Origin: Butyrivibrio sp. M55
GTDB lineage: Bacteria; Bacillota; Clostridia; Lachnospirales; Lachnospiraceae
NCBI RefSeq assembly: GCF_900116865.1
Contig: NZ_FPCD01000005.1
Location: 1 to 64,000 of the forward strand
Length of the DNA stretch: 64,000 bases
Reading direction: 5' to 3'
The position numbers and the translations under genes were made by a program. The notes beneath the pieces are model-generated. The model made no database searches, was not told where the DNA came from, and saw nothing but the letters and a program-made list of their open reading frames with translations. Positions 61,209 through 64,000 of this stretch are shown here, piece after piece; the first letter of the stretch is position 1; every line of letters starts with the position of its first letter.

Positions 61209-62528
61209 TCAGTCATTGACCGGCGCTGTAATACCTTCAACTGCAGTATCAAGAAGCTGCTGAAGATCTGTATTGTCAGGATTGCCGCTTGCAAGAATCT
61301 GTCCGAGTGTCTCAGCAGGACTCCAGTAATTTCCGCCAATAACCTGAGGTGTTGAGAAAGGTGCCTGCGCTGCAAGAGCTGAAATAGCCTTATCACTCTT
61401 AACCGCATCTGATGAAGCTGCATTTATATTGGAAGGTCCGAGGTTTCTTGCCTCAAATCTTGCTGTCTGAACTTCCTCTGAAGTAAGGTACTCAGCAAGA
61501 AGCATAGCCCAACCGATATTCTTTGCATGAGGATTTACGCCGATAAGCTTAAATCCGGAGTATGATGAAAGCTGGCAATCTTTGCCACCGATCTTCATTG
61601 TAGGAAGCTTACTTGCTTCGTAGTTTGCTCCCCAGGCATCCTGTGCAACCTGTGCATTCCAGATACCGTTAATAGCCGCACAAACCGTACCGTCCTTAAT
61701 TCCTGTAACGGTAGTGCCGTCATCCATATTTACAACAACACCTGAAGCAACTGCATCAAGGATTGCCTGACATACGTCAACACCGCCCTCTCCGTTCCAG
61801 TTGCAAGTGTTTGTCTTTCCGTCTTCGTTAAGTGTAGCGTCAAGGCCGACTGCCTTGAAGAAACCGTAAAGGTACCATCCGTTCTTAAATTCGATTGCAA
61901 TCTTCTTACCTGCATTCTTTGCATCAGAAATCATTGCTTCAAGATTAGAAGGATCTTTTATAACTTCACTGTTATAGAACATAAAATAACCGTTGTCTGC
62001 CGTCATAGGATAAGCATAAAGCTTTCCGCCTACTGTTGCGGCATCAACAGAAGTCTGAACATTGGCATTCTTTACATCATATGTGTAAGTAGCCAATACT
62101 TCCTGAAGTGCTCCCGCATTAACCAGGTCATTGATCTGGTCATGAGCAAATGTATATACATCCGCAGCAGCCTCAACGTCTGTAAGGACTTTATCCTTAG
62201 CTGTAGACTCTGACTCTGCGCCGAGTGTAATGTTAAATGTTACATCAGGATAAAGAGCCTTGAAGTCCTCAATAACTCCCTGTGTGAAATCCTGATCTTC
62301 CTCAGAAGCCCAAAGTGTAAGATCCACCGGTCCCGTTGTACTACTGATAAGGTTCTGCACTGCGTCCGCAGAAGCTGCGCCATCCGTTTCCCCGCTATCT
62401 CCTGAGCTTTCAGCTGCTGGTGTTTCAGACTCTACCGTGTCATTGGCAACCTCAGGATTGCCACACCCTGTAATAGCAGCTGCAACCATCATAGATGCCA
62501 AAGCAATTGATAGAAACTTCTTTTTCAT
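61209..62528 (-). CDS. Maltose/maltodextrin-type solute-binding lipoprotein (MalE-like)
   Basis: The 439-aa lipoprotein has a signal ending in AAAITGCGNP, a Ser/Glu/Ala-rich linker to about residue 60, and a type I extracellular solute-binding fold. It starts with DLTLWASEEDQDF and includes the EVLATYTYDVKNA and GIWNAQVAQDAWGANY segments. It feeds sugar to the adjacent MalF/MalG-like permeases. The ATG at 62528 follows TTAGGAGGGAAACGATT. A LacI-type operator lies in its promoter region. Confidence 0.9.
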   Translation of the reverse strand: MKKKFLSIALASMMVAAAITGCGNPEVANDTVESETPAAESSGDSGETDGAASADAVQNLISSTTGPVDLTLWASEEDQDFTQGVIEDFKALYPDVTFNITLGAESESTAKDKVLTDVEAAADVYTFAHDQINDLVNAGALQEVLATYTYDVKNANVQTSVDAATVGGKLYAYPMTADNGYFMFYNSEVIKDPSNLEAMISDAKNAGKKIAIEFKNGWYLYGFFKAVGLDATLNEDGKTNTCNWNGEGGVDVCQAILDAVASGVVVNMDDGTTVTGIKDGTVCAAINGIWNAQVAQDAWGANYEASKLPTMKIGGKDCQLSSYSGFKLIGVNPHAKNIGWAMLLAEYLTSEEVQTARFEARNLGPSNINAASSDAVKSDKAISALAAQAPFSTPQVIGGNYWSPAETLGQILASGNPDNTDLQQLLDTAVEGITAPVND

Positions 62529-62601
62529 AATCGTTTCCCTCCTAACAATTATAAGTAATATAAAAGTTCTTCTGCCTGTACTATTGCGCAAAAATCATAC
62601 G

Positions 62602-62613
62602 CAAACGGTTGTC
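62602..62613. promoter_or_regulatory. LacI-type operator before the malE-like gene
   Basis: GCAAACGGTTGT fits the nCAAnCGnTTGn palindrome of LacI/MalR operators. A TATAAT box on the minus strand lies just upstream of it in the direction of transcription, so binding of the regulator encoded at 62650 would block the sugar importer. Confidence 0.65.
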
Positions 62614-62649
62614 CATACTATTATATTTTACCTTTTTTACGGGGGTGTA

Positions 62650-63693
62650 TCAATGTTTTTTTGATAATGTAATCGAATTTACGCTTTTTTGTGTGGACTC
62701 TTTCAGTAATACCTCATAGCCAAGAAGGATCTTTTCCGGAGCCTCTTCACCGTCTATAAGTCTGAGTAACGTCTTACACGCCACGTTTCCAAGTTCCTTA
62801 GGATCATACTGAAGAGCTGTGACCTGAGGCTGGTTCCCTGAAAGCAGATCACTGTTATAAAAAGACGCAACTCCGACATTCCCGGGAATATTCACTCCAT
62901 CTCGCCTGAGTTTCAATATCACATCACGACATATTCTGTCATCCATACATACTATGCACTCTGCACCCGCTTTGATCGCTGATTCGGCTGCTTTTTCCAC
63001 TTCTTCGGAAGTTTCGTTTCCAAGAAAGAGCATATCCTGCTTAACTTCGATACCTGCTGCCTTAAGCCCCATCTCAAACCCTTTCTGTCTTGTCGTATTT
63101 ACCATGTGGCTGAGTGCGCCGCCGATCAGAACAGGCTTTTTATAACCGCATTTTATCAGAGCTGTTGTCATCTCCATGCAGGCATTCTCCTGATCGTTAT
63201 CAACCTGAATCACACCCGTTTCTTTGCTGCTTCCGACCGTAACAAACGGAATGTTCATGCTTTTTAAGTACTTAACGGCAAGATCGTCCACCATCGTTCG
63301 TCCAAGGATAATGCCGTCCACTTTTTTATTCTCGACGATCCTCTTTAAATGAGAAATATTATCCTCATATACAAGTGAAATCAGAACATCATAATCCGTA
63401 GCCGTAGTAACCTCGCAAACTCCCGCCATACACCTCTGGAAAAAAGGAAGTGCATACACATTCGAATCTCCGGGAATAGCCCAGCATATATTATATTTTT
63501 TCTGGTCAGCAAGCCCTTTGGCCATCGGATTTGGCCTGTAATTGTTTGCTTCTATATATTCAAGGACTCTCTGCCTTGTTTCGTTTCCTATTCTGCCCTT
63601 ACCGGAAATTGCACGGGAAACCGTTGTTTTTGACACCCCCAACGCCTTCGCAACATCCCCGATGGTTATATTCTTTTTTTCATTTTCTCCCAT
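62650..63693 (-). CDS. LacI-family regulator of the maltose-type importer
   Basis: The 347-aa protein has an N-terminal LacI helix-turn-helix (TIGDVAKALGVSKTTVSRAI) with the usual hinge (about 45-60) and a periplasmic-binding-like sensor domain. It lies directly upstream of the importer genes on the same strand, and matching operator-like sites precede both the malE-like gene and this one. The effector is probably a maltodextrin or similar. The start follows AGAGGTTTTATCGG. Confidence 0.88.
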   Translation of the reverse strand: MGENEKKNITIGDVAKALGVSKTTVSRAISGKGRIGNETRQRVLEYIEANNYRPNPMAKGLADQKKYNICWAIPGDSNVYALPFFQRCMAGVCEVTTATDYDVLISLVYEDNISHLKRIVENKKVDGIILGRTMVDDLAVKYLKSMNIPFVTVGSSKETGVIQVDNDQENACMEMTTALIKCGYKKPVLIGGALSHMVNTTRQKGFEMGLKAAGIEVKQDMLFLGNETSEEVEKAAESAIKAGAECIVCMDDRICRDVILKLRRDGVNIPGNVGVASFYNSDLLSGNQPQVTALQYDPKELGNVACKTLLRLIDGEEAPEKILLGYEVLLKESTQKSVNSITLSKKH

Positions 63694-63764
63694 CCGATAA
63701 AACCTCTTTTAATCGATATTTAAAATAATACTTTGCTTTTTTTAAACTCTGTGTTATACTTTGC

Positions 63765-63776
63765 GCAATTGGTTGT
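63765..63776. promoter_or_regulatory. Second LacI-type operator, before the regulator gene
   Basis: GCAATTGGTTGT matches the operator at 62602 at 10 of 12 positions and lies about 70 bases before the lacI-type gene's start, which fits autoregulation. Confidence 0.55.
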
Positions 63777-63910
63777 CTTGTTTGAAATTTAGCACTTTAT
63801 CATTTTTTCGTCAACCGCAATTGTTACTTGATTTTTCATGTTGGCTGCTAAATAAAACCAATTTTTAGCATCTTGTGTTTATTGCATATACGAATATTTT
63901 TTCTCATTTT

Positions 63911-63939
63911 TTGACATATTAAGCGAATTTTTTTATAAA
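63911..63939 (+). promoter_or_regulatory. Strong promoter at the window end
   Basis: TTGACA (63911-63916) and TATAAA (63934-63939) are separated by exactly 17 bases, a near-consensus sigma-A promoter for the gene starting at 63985. Confidence 0.75.
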
Positions 63940-63984
63940 ATATATATACAAAGATACAAAGGTTTTTTTATGAGGTGAATGGTT

Positions 63985-64000
63985 ATGAAATCAACTTTTT
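63985..64000 (+). CDS. Start of a plus-strand gene cut by the window end
   Basis: An ATG follows GAGGTGAATGGTT and reads MKSTF to the window end, behind the promoter at 63911. Only five codons are visible, so no function can be given. It is divergent from the lacI-type regulator and may be another sugar gene, which is inference. Confidence 0.6.

Overview
The window looks like chromosomal DNA of a Gram-positive, low-to-mid GC anaerobe of the Clostridia, most likely a rumen or gut Lachnospiraceae of the Butyrivibrio/Pseudobutyrivibrio type. This is inferred from gene content, since there is no rRNA in the window. The supporting genes are the DapL/DapF lysine route, AraR-type arabinose control, a DUF4250 protein, TraX-like and DUF3048 (YerB-like) proteins, a CpsB-Wzz-BY-kinase-LCP capsule control set, several LacI-type sugar sensors and a maltose-type ABC importer. 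No phage, CRISPR array, rRNA or tRNA was recognised.

Layout. 1-3152: the inner end of one IS4-like element, an alpha/beta hydrolase gene, then a complete second copy of the element facing the other way, with a transposase broken by one stop codon. 3181-7082 (minus): an operon of LRR protein, VWA/metallopeptidase-like protein and MoxR-type AAA ATPase. 7167-9982 (plus): araR and araA with two AraR-like operators. 10148-12750 (minus): lipid kinase, folA, DUF3048 lipoprotein. 12866-16138 (plus): beta-CASP metallo-beta-lactamase, thyA, TraX-like. 16139-19675 (minus): a membrane-anchored protein and trkH/trkA, with a possible attenuator in the trkA leader. 19958-20906 (plus): zinc-ribbon protein and flavodoxin. 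20924-25521 (minus): exported protein, thrS, SEC-C protein, dapL; dapF diverges at 25741. 26747-31278 (minus): polytopic membrane protein, methyltransferase, small membrane protein, a 74-bp tandem repeat, hisC.

31408-37116 (minus) is a seven-gene exopolysaccharide control operon: CpsB phosphatase, Wzz, BY-kinase with a Tyr-rich tail, a small anchored protein, LCP transferase, a sortase-B-like lipoprotein that has lost its catalytic residues, and a secreted coiled-coil protein. A palindromic operator candidate overlaps its promoter. No glycosyltransferases are present here. 37117-38258 holds a nested palindrome, a DUF4250 gene and a 53-bp tandem repeat. Then, all on minus: clpB, an HD hydrolase, a corrinoid adenosyltransferase with an extra N-terminal domain, a GLUG-repeat surface protein coupled to an RND/MMPL exporter, and three related lipoproteins. 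engB (plus) converges on a GH13 glucosidase that follows a LacI-like-sensor-GGDEF protein. A two-component system with a DUF4342 protein follows, then a 241-bp fold-back element, a malE-malF-malG importer and its LacI regulator. The window ends at the promoter and first codons of a plus-strand gene.

The genes combine housekeeping functions (protein synthesis, folate/dTMP, lysine, histidine, K+ uptake) with sugar sensing and uptake (arabinose, alpha-glucans, a sugar-sensing c-di-GMP enzyme) and envelope building. The least explained items are the dispersed hairpin element shared by 40989-41074 and 58583-58669, the degenerate sortase, the LRR-VWA-MoxR operon, the GLUG/RND pair and the LacI-GGDEF protein.
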